In this document: positions 1 through 10,425 of the stretch, one piece after another | How positions within the stretch are numbered: position 1 is the stretch's first letter | Layout: each line of letters begins with the position of its first letter | Assembly: GCF_945859685.1 (NCBI RefSeq) | Contig: NC_079149.1 | Location: forward strand, 39,459,136 to 39,523,135 | Length of the DNA: 64,000 nt | DNA from: Eupeodes corollae | Taxonomy: Eukaryota > Arthropoda > Insecta > Diptera > Syrphidae | Reading direction: 5' to 3' | Position numbers and translations under genes: made by a program | Notes under the pieces: model-generated | The model's input: only the letters and a program-made list of their open reading frames with translations | What the model was told of the DNA's origin: nothing | Database searches by the model: none

Positions 1-218
1 ATGATTTCACGAAACAACGGATTCTAAGACTTAATTTATTCATATTCGAAGTCCACATTTTAAAAACAATTACAAACATCTAATCACCCCAACACATTAA
101 AGTTGTTGAGCTTTACAAATATCTTATGGTTGTTTTTGATTGCCTTTTTTTGCATAAATATATAGACAAGATTCGAGCTTATTTGAAAAAAAAAGGGTCT
201 CTATGCACTTTCACACTT

Positions 219-282
219 ATAGGCTTTTTACACCAAGTCAAAAATCCGGTTTTCGCGAAATTATCAGTTTTAGCTGAAAACC
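219..282 (+). repeat. Left arm of inverted repeat flanking the HPF1 relic
   Basis: This stretch of about 64 bases, beginning ATAGGCTTTTTACACCAAG, matches the reverse complement of 1722-1780 with scattered differences. Both arms share GGCTTTT-ACACCAA, a CCGGTTTTCG core and a terminal GAAAACC. The pair brackets the HPF1 pseudogene. No terminal dinucleotide, target duplication or transposase was seen, so the element type is unknown. Confidence 0.5.
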
Positions 283-566
283 TACATCGAAAACTGAAAT
301 TTTTCCATACATTTTTGGTAAACCATAAGTTTTTGTAAACCACAAGTTTTATATAAAACCTCTTAAAAACAAGTAGCAATTCAGAGTTGAACTAAACAAA
401 CAAACCTTTCGAAACATTCAGCACTCAAATTAATGTAAACAAAACAGCTGATGGCTGCTGTCAAAACAAATGTTTAATTTTAAAATAAATTTGGTAGTGG
501 AAAGTAATATTATTTATCCAATTTCCTTACAAAATAAAAAATATTGCTTTTTTGTAGTTACAAATA

Positions 567-1371
567 TGGAAGAGAAAAAAAAGGAATCTTTGGGGGAGCT
601 GCGTGGCAACAAAATAACGTCGAGAATTTGAGGCGCTGGCGGTTCTTTATGATCCTCCAGAGTTTCAAACGCTCTTTGTTAAGCGAGGAACCGGAATTCA
701 CTGACTTGCCGACCCCAAGGACGAGGAAGATTTGCTCATTGTTCGTTATAACGTTTCCAAGGGATGCGTCTTCAAAATCGTCGCCACAAATATGTTCGAC
801 GCTTTCGCTTTCGGGAGAGAGATTTTCCGGTAACTCCGTTCAATTACAAGGGTTTGGGAGATATAAGAGAGAGGCTATAAGTTCATTTGTGGAGGAGAAT
901 AAGTATGAAAGAAAATCTCTGGTGGATGCTATGTCAAAGCGGGCTAGGAAGATTTGCGCCAAAACATTCCACAATGTGCGAATCGTTGTTCCAGTGAATA
1001 AAACCACAACAGTGGGCTATCGGCCCATGATGGACAGCGATGCCAACATCAAGAAGATCCTCATTCCTTTGGACCAGACAGGCGAGTCCTCAAAGGAAGA
1101 AACCAATGAGATAGTCATGGAGAAATTGCAGCCCATCATAACAGCTTCAGTTATCGCTCTGGATGAGTGTGATTTTTGTACGAATCTGGAACTAGGATTT
1201 GATCTTTACAGCTCCGGCCATAAGGACCTAGACGAAATCGTTCAGAATCTTCTCAACCCCGCCTATAAGTTGCTCGGATGGCCCCAATATATGACGATTC
1301 TGAAGGGATATTTGGCCAGCAGAGGCAATAGTCATAAGCTCAGTATTTTGGATTGTATTTGTTTTAAATAA
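567..1371 (+). pseudogene. HPF1: HPF1 (histone PARylation factor 1) decayed copy
   Basis: HPF1 is the nuclear co-factor that completes the PARP1/2 active site for serine ADP-ribosylation. The second half, from about 860, reads as the HPF1 C-terminal domain. It includes YRPMMDSDANIKKILIPL, and DECDFCTNLELGFDL, which contains the Asp-Glu pair that includes the catalytic Glu in the family. The first half is broken. The N-terminus from ATG 567 stops after 21 codons, and recognisable blocks (DPPEFQTLFVKRGTGIH, DEEDLLIVRYN, VTPFNYKG) lie in different frames. A large N-terminal part is missing just before the RWRFF block, and a one-base deletion follows it. There are no introns. AATAAA follows directly after the stop. 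A 275-codon open frame from 544 is an artefact of the shifted frames in its first third. Probably a dead retrocopy; a miscalled single-exon gene is unlikely given several independent breaks. Confidence 0.85.
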
Positions 1372-1424
1372 AATTAATTTTTATTGTAACAGTTTTGTTT
1401 GATGTTGATTCTATGATATATTTT

Positions 1425-1580
1425 TTAAACAATTAGCTTCTCCTTAGTGAATTGTTTAAACTTGGCTGCAGCCAAGCGAGCTTGTAGTTCTTGTTGGTTC
1501 ATGTCGTGAGCCCATTCCACCCGTCCCCAGAACTTCAGTTGAAACTCTTCTTCGAGAGGAGTTTGTGTTACGTTAAAATC
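1425..1580 (-). CDS. Unidentified C-terminal coding tail
   Basis: About 50 codons are open on the minus strand, ending TAA at 1425-1427. The peptide contains EEFQLKFWGRVEWAHDM and then a helical, Lys/Ala/Gln-rich end (QELQARLAAAKFKQFTKEK). The composition looks protein-like and differs from the AT-rich surroundings. An in-frame stop lies just upstream and there is no Met or strong splice acceptor, so it is either the last exon of an undetected gene or a fragment carried with the adjacent HPF1 relic. I do not recognise the family. Confidence 0.3.
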   Translation of the reverse strand, partial: DFNVTQTPLEEEFQLKFWGRVEWAHDMNQQELQARLAAAKFKQFTKEKLIV

Positions 1581-1721
1581 AATTTAAATTTTCACAAATA
1601 GTTGGAGAAGAACAAAATTTTTTACTCACAAATTTGTTTATCGATAGAAAATTTGACAGCTGGTGTTAAATTAAATTAAATGTCAAATGAAAACGTGTAA
1701 ATGTTCGGTGTGCATGATTTA

Positions 1722-1780
1722 CGGGTTTTCGAAAACTTTTTGCCGAAAACCCGGTTTTGGGTTTGGTGTGAAAAGGCTAT
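1722..1780 (-). repeat. Right arm of inverted repeat flanking the HPF1 relic
   Basis: Reverse-complement partner of 219-282, containing GGTTTTCG and GGTGTGAAAAGGCTA. Together the arms enclose about 1.44 kb with the HPF1 pseudogene and the small minus-strand tail. Confidence 0.5.
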
Positions 1781-2386
1781 TAAAGTATCGTTTAATCTAA
1801 GCAAGTGTGTTGGTGGTTTAATGTCAAACAATATTAACTTGGTTCTAGTTTCAATGGGCCGAATATCCACCTTAGTAGATCGATTAATCTTACCATAAAA
1901 TGGAAAAAGGTCGCAATGAACTTTTTCAACGTAACATAAAATAAATAATTTTAAGTAATTATAATAAAATTCAATAATTTAAAAGCGTGAGACGATTCAT
2001 GGATAAATCATAGATTGAACTGAAGATTTTTGACAGTAATACAAAACGTTGGTGAACTGTCAAAAATAGTGTCGTCAAAAAGAAAATAGCAACAAATTAA
2101 CAAATTACAAACCAAAAATACTATGCCTTCCTATTTGCAATTCAATGAAGAGAACGGAACTATTTTGACGGGTATCCCTATAAATTCGAGATCAATCTGA
2201 TTGGATTTCTTATAAGTCAAATAAATTAATTCAAATCTGTCAAAACCACTGTTTCTCTCATTTTGCCACTTTCTTGGTTTTATATCATTGAAAAGTGTAT
2301 CATATTAACAAATGTCCTTTAACTTTTGTTGTGAAAGATTTGTGAAAATGTTGTTAAACTTATTTTGGAAATTAGTGTATCTTAAT
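1781..2386. other. No gene seen
   Basis: AT-rich sequence. I find no supported coding region, RNA gene or element edge here. Confidence 0.6.
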
Positions 2387-2927
2387 GGGCAGGTTCAGCC
2401 AACATAAGGGACTTCATTTGCAGTCAACTTCATTCTTTGAACGTAAATTTTGACCAAGGCAACTAGTTAGTTTTTCAAGCGTCATGAATTTCAAATTCAG
2501 AACTTTGCTACGCAAATCTCTACTTTAAGATCATAGAAAAAAAAGTACCAACAAAATTACTGTCTTAAGAACACTTCTCAGGCAAGCTGCAAGTCCATGA
2601 CGATTTGTATTTTGTATTGTAAAGAAATATTAGTTATTTATTTTCCAAATTGATAAGGAACCCTTTTACAGAAAGCATTAAATAAAGTTGTGCAAAAAAT
2701 AAATAAATCATAGAGTAATAAAGTTTAGCTTTCAGTTGAATGAAAAAACATTATCAACTGTCATTTTGATAGAAGTAGACTTGACTTGATAGATTTTTCT
2801 TGACTAACTTTCCAGTCAGCTTTCTATTAAAGTTACCTTAATTGGAAGGTAATTTTTTGGCAGCTGGCCTATAAGATACAAGAAACTTGCCTTACTTTCA
2901 AGTCCCTTATGTCGTCTGAACCTACCC
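2387..2927. mobile_element. MITE-A copy 1 (about 541 bp, full length)
   Basis: A non-coding element with about 28-bp terminal inverted repeats, GGGCAGGTTCAG...CATAAGGGACTT on the left and AAGTCCCTTATGTCG...CCTACCC on the right. AAT flanks both ends (2384-2386 and 2928-2930), consistent with a 3-bp target duplication. The interior is shared with copies at 9786, 11623, 26658 and 28324, for example the TTGACCAAGGCAACTAGTTA block and a GGCCAATCAGAT-like block. No open frame; presumably mobilised by a transposase not present here. Confidence 0.85.
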
Positions 2928-4352
2928 AATGTCAAAATTACTCGCCTTTAGGAAGTCAAGTGTGGAACTGCGTTAGAAGTATTAGTTGACAGGGATGAAA
3001 GATTTTAAAACATTTCTTTTCAAACAATATTTTTGAACATACCCAAAATCTTATGTTTTTATTAAATAAAATACAAACTTTATTTCAATTCTCTGGAAGT
3101 TTTCGTGGAATTTCCAGCAACTTACAAAATTTAGAAATCTCTCAATCACAACATGAATACGTTTCGGATTGTATTCGAATGGATAGTTTGGTATTGTTAC
3201 AATAGTAGAATAGTTTAAGAAGGCTTTTAAAATATGTAGTTCCGGAACCGTACTGAACCTTTATAACTTTTCCTCTTATTATCATTAACCTTGTATTTCA
3301 AAACTTCTACAGACTGAAGTTCAAAACTTCACAAATATCGAATTTTTATGCTTACAAATTAAGTTTACAAATCGATTGTAAAATTACTTTTAATTGTATT
3401 GTTTTCAAAAAAGGATCAAAAGTGGTCATCACTTGATGGCGTCACTCATTAAGTGTGTGGACTATGCCGCTTTTATAGTAGCTTCATAAAATACTAAGAC
3501 CCCAAAAAACTAGAGTGATTGAATCTCATTTAATTTTCTTGCTTCTTCTGTCTCATGGCTAGAATACATTACTCTTACCTAAAAAAGAAAAAGAAAAGAA
3601 CAAGTGAAAAATAATGATATTTCATTTCCCACTTAAACATCTTTCCCTTCTAGTATATACGTACTCAGCTTGAAATCATGTTCCACAAAAAATGTAAAAA
3701 TAAACTTAAAAAAAAGAACCTTCCAGACAACCGTCTAAAAGATCCAGAATAAATGATCCATTCAATTGGCAAACAGAAAACCATTTCTCTTCGAGTGGAA
3801 AACAAATTATCATGGTCCCTATCACGGAAAGCAATCATCACTACCTGAAGTGGAAGTATAGTTATACTTTGAGAGAGCTCTTCTCCACATCAGTCCTCTA
3901 GACCCAAACCCAGGCCCAGACTCAAACCCAGACGATCATAGCATTTCCCCCAGTTAACTGTGAAATATACTTTACCAATGCAAAAGCGAAAAAAGAAGCC
4001 CTGCCAAGCCCCAAATAAATTCAATTTAATTCAAGAATCATGTTTTGCATTCCGGTAAAAGCCCAAGAAACTTGCCCAGCAGTCCAGTCCAGCACACGAA
4101 AGGGAACCATCATCATGCACAGAAACAGCACCACTACCGACACCGACCGCCACCGCGCCGCCGGCCGTTCGTCGCTGTCTTCATTATTGCACTTCTGCAA
4201 CATCATGCAATGCTGCACCAAGAGCATCTTCCTAAGCTACCATTCGAAACGCAGAAAACAGCGAGCAATCGAGCTTCGGATTTTGGAGACGAGAATCCAG
4301 AATTTGTTTCCATGTTTATGTAATACATTATCTGCTTGCCGTACATTGTTGC
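2928..4352. other. No gene identified; possible upstream region
   Basis: The first part is AT-rich with no signal. From about 3540 the composition becomes more balanced, CA- and CAG-rich, as in 5' untranslated or regulatory DNA of fly genes. Overlapping short open frames at 4020-4320 on both strands share no family motif and look like composition artefacts. Confidence 0.4.
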
Positions 4353-4455
4353 AGAAAGGAGAGATGCCAGGTGCATTTGTTTTTGTTGGGATGTTCTTTT
4401 CGGGAATATTTTCACAACTTAGCTTAGATTGTAGGGTCCCTGGCAACAATGACAG
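4353..4455 (+). CDS. Candidate first coding exon with signal peptide
   Basis: The stretch is preceded by an acceptor-like TTGTTGCAG and followed by a strong donor (ACAG|GTGAGA). It contains ATG at 4364 followed by a hydrophobic signal-like segment (MPGAFVFVGMFFSGIFSQLS) and then LDCRVPGNND. It would end in phase 2. The first recognised follistatin-like exon (14853) needs phase 1, so at least one more exon would be required to join them. Could be chance. Confidence 0.25.
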
Positions 4456-4726
4456 GTGAGACAGTCAAAAGAAAAAAAACTAAAACTAAAAACTCACAGG
4501 TAATAACCATCAACCTGGATAACCAGACTCTACTCCAGTGTCGTCTTATCAAACCGGACGCGGACGTGGACGACTGGATGACTGGCCGACTGGACGTGGA
4601 CGGAAAGAGAACGGGTTGTGTCCCAATATGATGCGCCCTACAATCCTGCTGCCTGCAAAATTAAAACAAGTTCAATCCTCGTGAACTGAGTGCCAACAAT
4701 GTCGAAGCTAAAGTTGAAGCTGAGAC

Positions 4727-4780
4727 TGGTGCCGGTGCCGGTGCCGTTGCCACTGCCACTGCCGCTGCCATGCATGCCGT
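4727..4780. repeat. Imperfect GGTGCC/GCCACT hexamer repeat
   Basis: Runs of GGTGCC that change to CACTGC and CGCTGC units. Translated it gives meaningless Val-Pro or Leu-Pro alternation, so I read it as a simple repeat, not protein. Confidence 0.7.
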
Positions 4781-5052
4781 GCCTTGACCATGTTGTGTGT
4801 GCTCCTTTTTGGAATTTTATTGCACATATTAATCCAATTGAACAGGAGACGACACCTCATTGTGGAGTATAATTGTGATTGCAACATCGACCCCGTTGTC
4901 GTGTACACGAAGAAGGGCATCGTATGTTACACATAAGAGCAGCGTAGCGCTGGCCAAGACAGTAGCAGTAGCCCTCTACTCCAATGGCTTTCACGCGTCC
5001 AGAGTCCACCTTGCCGCATCGCACCCCGCAACTTCCATGACGAGGACGACCC

Positions 5053-5075
5053 AACGACGACGACGACGACGACGA
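5053..5075. repeat. (ACG)n microsatellite
   Basis: About seven ACG/CGA units, followed by related GTTGTCGTTG sequence. A simple repeat in otherwise noncoding DNA. Confidence 0.75.
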
Positions 5076-6008
5076 TGTTGTAGTTGATGTCGTTGTCGTT
5101 GCAGCCTGCAGCCAGCAGCCATCAACCATTCCAAAGAGCTAAAGGATGCTTTTGGATTTTATTTTATTATTTTTATCGTCTGAAGTCGACGTCACCTCTT
5201 AACACCAGTAGCTACTATAACTGCCAATGGAATTTCGTTTAAGTCGACTTTTCGTTTTGCAAGGTGCTTCGCTGCTGCTCGCTATATACGTAAAGTAGAT
5301 AGGTACCTACTACCTCTTCAGACTTTTAGATAGCTATAGGTATGAACATTGTAGGGTAGGTATAGGTGCACACGAGTCGAGACCGAGAGGTTTATATCGA
5401 GGTTCGAGGAGGATAGGAAGAAGCAAATAAAACTACAAATGAAATAAAATATATAATCACTTAGCGATGGCGATGGTAGCTGGAAGACGTGAAAATGAGA
5501 AGAGACAAACAAAAATGACGAAGTTTGTCGAAATACTGCTTCCGCAGACATCTGGTGGCACTGTTTTTTTTTTTTTTTTAGTTTTTAATGAGCCAAAGAA
5601 CATTTATTACTTTTCGAAATGCAGTGGCAAAGTCAAATTGAAGCGAGGATGATGTTTAATTTTTCGAGAAGAGAACGTTAATGGCAAAAAACATGAATCT
5701 TTAAAAAAAAAATGGATTGCTCCTCCGCGTCAGATGATGATGTTCTTGATTGGTTTCGTCAGGCCAGGTAATATGTATATCACAACTACCAAATGCACAT
5801 GCAGAAGTGTATTAATTTCCCTTACAAAAACAAATTCAAGGATTGATAATAGTTTTGGCTTAGTGCAGATACTTGGGTTTACATTTAAACGCTTGATAGA
5901 AAGTAGGTTAGAAATAATGTAAACTTAACCATTACAACGTGTCACAGAAAATGTCTGAAATTCCTTAAACAAATAAATCATTCGCCTATCAAACACCAAA
6001 AATCTTAA

Positions 6009-6330
6009 TATATAAAAATTCAGTGTCATATGTATGTTCCCAGTGAACTCTTCACCAAGTAAACCGATTTCGGTGGAAGTTGGCAATTTATGTGTAATTT
6101 GGTCTAATTTAAGATATAGGATAGTTTATATTTCCATTAATGGTCTAAATTGTATGTATGTTGCATTTATATATAAAAATCCAGTGTCATTATGTATGTT
6201 CCCAGTGAACTCTTCACCAAGTCAACCGATTTCGATGAAAGTTGGCATTTTATGTGTAATTTGGTCTAACTTAAGATATAGGATAGTTTATATTTCGAGT
6301 AATGGTATAAATTATTTACATATAGTTGCA
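6009..6330. repeat. Two tandem units of about 161 bp, Helitron-associated
   Basis: The block starting TATAAAAATTCAGTGTCATA is repeated 161 bases later with few differences. Shared parts include TATGTTCCCAGTGAACTCTT, CCGATTTC, GAAAGTTGGCA and TAAGATATAGGATAGTTTAT. The position just before Helitron coding remnants, and the style of sequence, suggest a Helitron end region; this link is inference. Confidence 0.65.
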
Positions 6331-6408
6331 AATGAAAAACACTTAATATAAAATCTACTGTTCTAATTATATATGATCATTATGTTTTCGGAAATATATT
6401 TTGACTTT

Positions 6409-6611
6409 GAAATAAAACTCAGCTGATCCCAAAGTTACCATCGGTGAGATGGACAAAATATGTAAGTATTGCCAAGCGTTAAAATTTCGCAATGAAACAC
6501 CTGGCATGTGTTGTGCATCCAGAAAAGTTGTATTGCCATTACTTCCTACTCCACCTGAATCCTTTGAAATCACTACTTTCTGACATTTCAAATGATTTAA
6601 AATTATTTTTG
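6409..6611 (+). mobile_element. Helitron Rep/helicase N-terminal fragment
   Basis: Translation around 6450-6600 gives a CxxC...CC zinc-binding block (CKYCQALKFRNETPGMCC) followed by LPLLPTPPES and SNDLKLFLR. This is the order seen in Helitron replication-helicase proteins just upstream of the Rep region. There is a frame change near 6565. The match stops abruptly at about 6611, where BEL/Pao pol sequence begins. Only some 60 residues of a protein that is normally well over 1000 residues remain. Confidence 0.65.
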
Positions 6612-8787
6612 CGTAAGACACAAAAGGCGAAGGTTGTCCGTGAGGACATGTACGTTGATGATCTGATCAGTGGAGCAGATTCCATCGAAGAAGCCAAGAG
6701 GAAACAACATGAAGCCAAGCAGCTCTTAGCGTCTGCGGGATTCAACCTGAGGAAATGGACGAGTAACTCCAAGGCTCTCCTGGAAGACATCGCTGCTGAG
6801 GATCGAGAACTCGATTTTGAACTCCCGTTTAACACCTCAAATCATGTCAAGACACTCGGCATCAAGTGGTTTCCACTTGACGACTACTTTTCGTTTCAAA
6901 ATCTGCAAGTTTCACCAGAAGACATCACAAAGCGGTCAATGTTGTCCACCATCGCTAAGCTGTTCGACCCACTCGGGTGGATATCACCCTGCATCATCAC
7001 AGCGAAACTAATGATGCAACGCCTCTGGGAGCATGGTTGTGATTGGGACGATCCAATTCCTACTCCCTTAAAGACGGAATGGGAAGCTTTTCAACGCGAA
7101 CTTCCTCTCATCGAACGACTGCGAATTCCGAGATGGATCGCGAAAAGCCCATCTAATAAGGCTGTCCAACTTCACGGATTCTGTGATGCCTCCATGAAAG
7201 CTTTCGGTGCAGTAGTCTACATTCGGGTCTTAGACACGGACGATCGAATCCTTACCAGCCTGCTTCTCTCAAAAACAAAAGTAGCACCAAGTCAGCGAAC
7301 CATCACGCTGCCTCGCCTGGAACTCTGTGGAGCTGTTCTTCTGTCGCAGCTACTTAGTTACACCAAGGATATCTTGGCCATCCCCGATGTCGATATCTAC
7401 GCGTGGACTGATTCGATGATAGCGTTGGCATGGATACAAGCGTCACCAGCAAAATGGACCACATTCGTATCCAATCGTGTATCCGAAATTCAGCGGCTTA
7501 TACAGATCGACAGCTGGGGTCATGTTGCAACATTGCATAACCCAGCCGATCTAGCGTCTCGAGGTGTATTTCCGGCTGAACTGGAGTCATTGGATATGTG
7601 GTGGAATGGACCTGAATTTTTAACCCGACAATGGAAATTCGATGCTCCGCATCAACCCATCGACAACGACACTGAAGAAGAAAAGAAGGATAAAAGTAAA
7701 GTGAATGTTTTAAGTATCAATATCACTCATGGCGATAAAATCTTGCAGGCTATTCACGACTCTTCCAGGTTGCTCAAATTACTTAGAGTCGTCGCCACCT
7801 GTCGTCGTTTCACAATAAAATGTCGACCTAAGCTTGGTCCTATCACTGGTCCAATCAATCCTAAAGAATTAGATGCAGCACATCAAATAGTGGTCAAGGC
7901 AGCACAGAAGGAGATGTTTGGAGATGAGATTCAACAAATTCTTGGAAATGCCAAAATTCCAAAGAATTTACTTTCATTAAACGCATTTCTTGATTCTGAC
8001 GGAATCTTACGAGTCGGGGGACGTTTAGCAAACTCCCTCCTTTCCTACGATGCCCAACATCCGATACTGTTGCAAAGCAACCACCATTTTACGAGTCTGG
8101 TTGTAAGAGATGCTCACAAGCAAACTCTACACGGCGGAATCCAGCAAATGATTAATTACATCCGACAACGATATTTTGGATAGGACAGATTCGGCGAAGC
8201 GTCAAGTACCAGTTGCATAAATGCCCTTCTTGCTACCGGCAAAAGGCATCTGAAATGCAACAACTGATGGGAAACTTACCTGCTGCTCGAGTACGCATAT
8301 CGCGACCATTTAGTCACACCGGTGTTGACTATGCGGGACCAATCGAGATAAAAGCCTGGAAAGCCCGTGGAGCAAAAATACTAAAAGGCTATTTCGCAGT
8401 ATTTATCTGTTTGGCAACCAAAGCCATTCATCTCGAAGCAGTATCAGACTTAACCACCCAAGCATTTTTAGCAGCATTCAAACGGTTCACCGCCAGAAGA
8501 GGAATTTGTAAGCAGATCTATAGCGACTGCGGAACTAATTTCATCGGTGCCAATAATGAACTGGCAAAAATGATGAAAGAAGCACAACACGACTGGAAGC
8601 AGGTAGCAGAACTATTGGCAAATCGCGGTACAGATTGGCATTTCATTCCCCCAGCTTCTCCCCATTTCGGTGGCCTATGGGAAGCGGGTGTGAAGTCTGT
8701 CAAGTACCATCTCAAACGAGTCATTGGAATTGAGAGGCTTACCTTCGAGGAGCTCGCGACGCTTCTAGCACAAGTAGAAGCTTGTTG
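6612..8787 (+). mobile_element. BEL/Pao LTR retrotransposon pol fragment
   Basis: Polyprotein remnant of a BEL/Pao element. In order: end of the reverse transcriptase with the YVDD catalytic motif, connection region (TLGIKW, LFDPLGWISP), the RNase-H-like Pao region (FCDAS, LPRLELCGA, WTDS), zinc-binding integrase N-terminus, and integrase core with DYAGP, SDCGTNF and PPASPHFGGLWE. A one-base frameshift in a short T run near 8175 separates the RT/RNase H part from the integrase. The gag, protease and most of RT at the 5' side are missing, as is everything after the integrase core, including both LTRs. A 563-codon open frame starting 6492 is a chimera of Helitron and BEL sequence, not a gene. 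Confidence 0.9.
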
Positions 8788-9054
8788 ACTATAAAATTTT
8801 GACTTAGCTTGGAAAAAAAATCTCAATATCATACACGTTAAGGTAATGATGTGTTCTTCACTTTTTTTAATGTTAAAGTATCGAATGAATGAATTTATTA
8901 ACTATTTTCTAAATGATACAGACTTTTAAAAATAACTGTCTGTTTTTCAAAAAAACTGGAAACTTCATTCTAATTTCCAACTTTTAAAACAAAATAACAG
9001 GTGTTTGTAGAGAGGTATAGAACTTTATATTGGCAACACTATTTTAACCGTACA

Positions 9055-9141
9055 TAATGTCACACAGTTCGTGTCACAATTGATTTATTGAAGGAATCGT
9101 TTGGTAACCGCATTGCCAAAATACGACCACAAACGTTGGAA
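9055..9141 (+). mobile_element. Tiny mariner-type transposase relic
   Basis: About 25 codons read as the segment around CHT...TIDLLKESFGNRI of a mariner-type transposase (the kind with a DUF4817 helix-turn-helix). They jump directly to a later part (RPQTLENL), so an internal deletion is present. Confidence 0.45.
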
Positions 9142-10425
9142 AACTTACTTAAGGTGGCGGCACAGTCCTGTGTGAACTAAGGCCTCACACAATAAACTTC
9201 TCCATCTAGCTTGGTCGTAGTTGGGCGAGGTCACTTTCCACTTGTGAACTCCACCCGATCCCCGGCCTTCCTCTTCTCCTCTATCCTGTAGGCGTGGATT
9301 TAAAGACTTTCCTAGCCGGAGCATAAGTTTCCATGCGCTCTGCGTGACCCAGCCATCTTAGGTGTTGGCCTTCTATCCTCCTAACTAAGTCTACGTCGCT
9401 GCACAGCCCGTATAGCTCGTCGTTTCATCTTTTGCAAAAGTCAATAGTCCAGTTGCTCGAAAGATGGCTTTACTGCTTAATTGCTTTTTTAAACCAATAA
9501 AACAGCGCTGGAGTTTCTTTCTGCGTTCAAAACGGAGCCTAGGTGGACAAAGTCCTTAACTATCTCAAAGACACAATTGTCGAAGGTAACCGATTTTTGA
9601 CTGCGACGTCGGTTTTGTATGTCTTTTCTTGATAACAGCAGTTATTTTGTTTTCCCCTCTAAGCCCTTTTTTGCCGCCTCTGCCTCAATACTCACAAAAG
9701 CCAAAATGACAGCACGCTGAGTTTTTCCGATTATGTCACTGTCATCAGAATATGCGAGTAATTGGACAGACTTCTGAAAGATAATGGGCAGGTTCAGATG
9801 ACGTAAGGGACTTGAAAGTAAAGCAAGTTTTCAGCATCTGATTGGCCAGCTGTCAAAAAATTTACTTCCAATTAAGGCAACTTTATTGGAAAGTTGACTG
9901 GAAAGTTAGTCAAGAAAAATATCCCTAACTATCAAGTCAAGTCAAATTATGTCAAAATGACAATTGATCTTGTTTTTCATTCAACCGAACGCTGAACTTT
10001 ATTACTCTATGATTTATTTATTTTTCGCACACTTTCATTTAATGAAAAGATTCCTTGTAAATTTGGAAAAGAAATAAGTAATATTTCTTTACAATACAAA
10101 ATACTAATCATGATAGACTTGTAGTTTGCCTAAGGAATGTTCTGTAGACAATAATCATTTTGGTAGGTTTTCTACTATGAACTTGAAGTAGAGGTTTTGT
10201 AAAGTAAAGTTCTGAATTTGAAATTTATGACACTTAAAAAACTAACTAGTTGCCTTGGTCAAAATTTGCGTCCAAAGAATGAAGTTGACTGCATATAAAG
10301 TCCCTTATATTGTCTGAACCTATCCAATGCTGCTTTTTTTGACGCGAGAGCTCTGCACTATTCTTTCAAGGACGATGTTAAAGAAATCACATAACAGCGC
10401 ATCACCTAGTTTAAAGTCTTTTTTG
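9142..10425 (-). mobile_element. Non-LTR retrotransposon 3' part, degenerate
   Basis: Minus-strand translation gives a reverse transcriptase block (LGDALLCDFFNIVLERI) and, after the MITE at 9786-10325, SVQLLAYSDDSDIIG, the degenerate YADD region. The C-terminal tail (RWLGHAERME..APARKVF..GRPG) follows near 9180-9360. The same family occurs at 31970-34425 (LERIMQ, QLLGYAGDIDIIG, RWLGNLERMD). Multiple stops and frameshifts; dead. Confidence 0.75.
9786..10325. mobile_element. MITE-A copy 2, inserted in a LINE
   Basis: Full-length copy (540 bp) with GGGCAGGTTCAGATGACGTA at the left and the inverted GGATAGGTTCAG at the right. AAT is present on both sides (9783-9785, 10326-10328). Removing the element and one AAT restores continuous reverse transcriptase reading on the minus strand, so both the host LINE and the 3-bp duplication are well supported. 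Confidence 0.85.

Larger units (their letters stand above)
4456..6008. other. No gene identified; triplet-rich noncoding sequence
   Basis: Relatively GC-rich DNA with short tandem triplets, a poly-T run near 5562-5579 and many unsupported short open frames on both strands. It resembles promoter or 5' untranslated sequence but no transcript can be assigned. Confidence 0.4.

Noticed and set aside
544..1371. 275-codon open frame read as an intact gene
   Set aside because: The first third is in the wrong frame relative to recognisable HPF1 blocks; conserved segments are scattered over three frames with a deletion.
4020..5130. Overlapping open frames on both strands in the GC-richer island
   Set aside because: Low-complexity, repeat-driven and mutually antisense; no conserved motif.
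6492..8183. 563-codon open frame as a single host gene
   Set aside because: It joins a Helitron scrap to BEL/Pao polyprotein and ends at a frameshift before the integrase.
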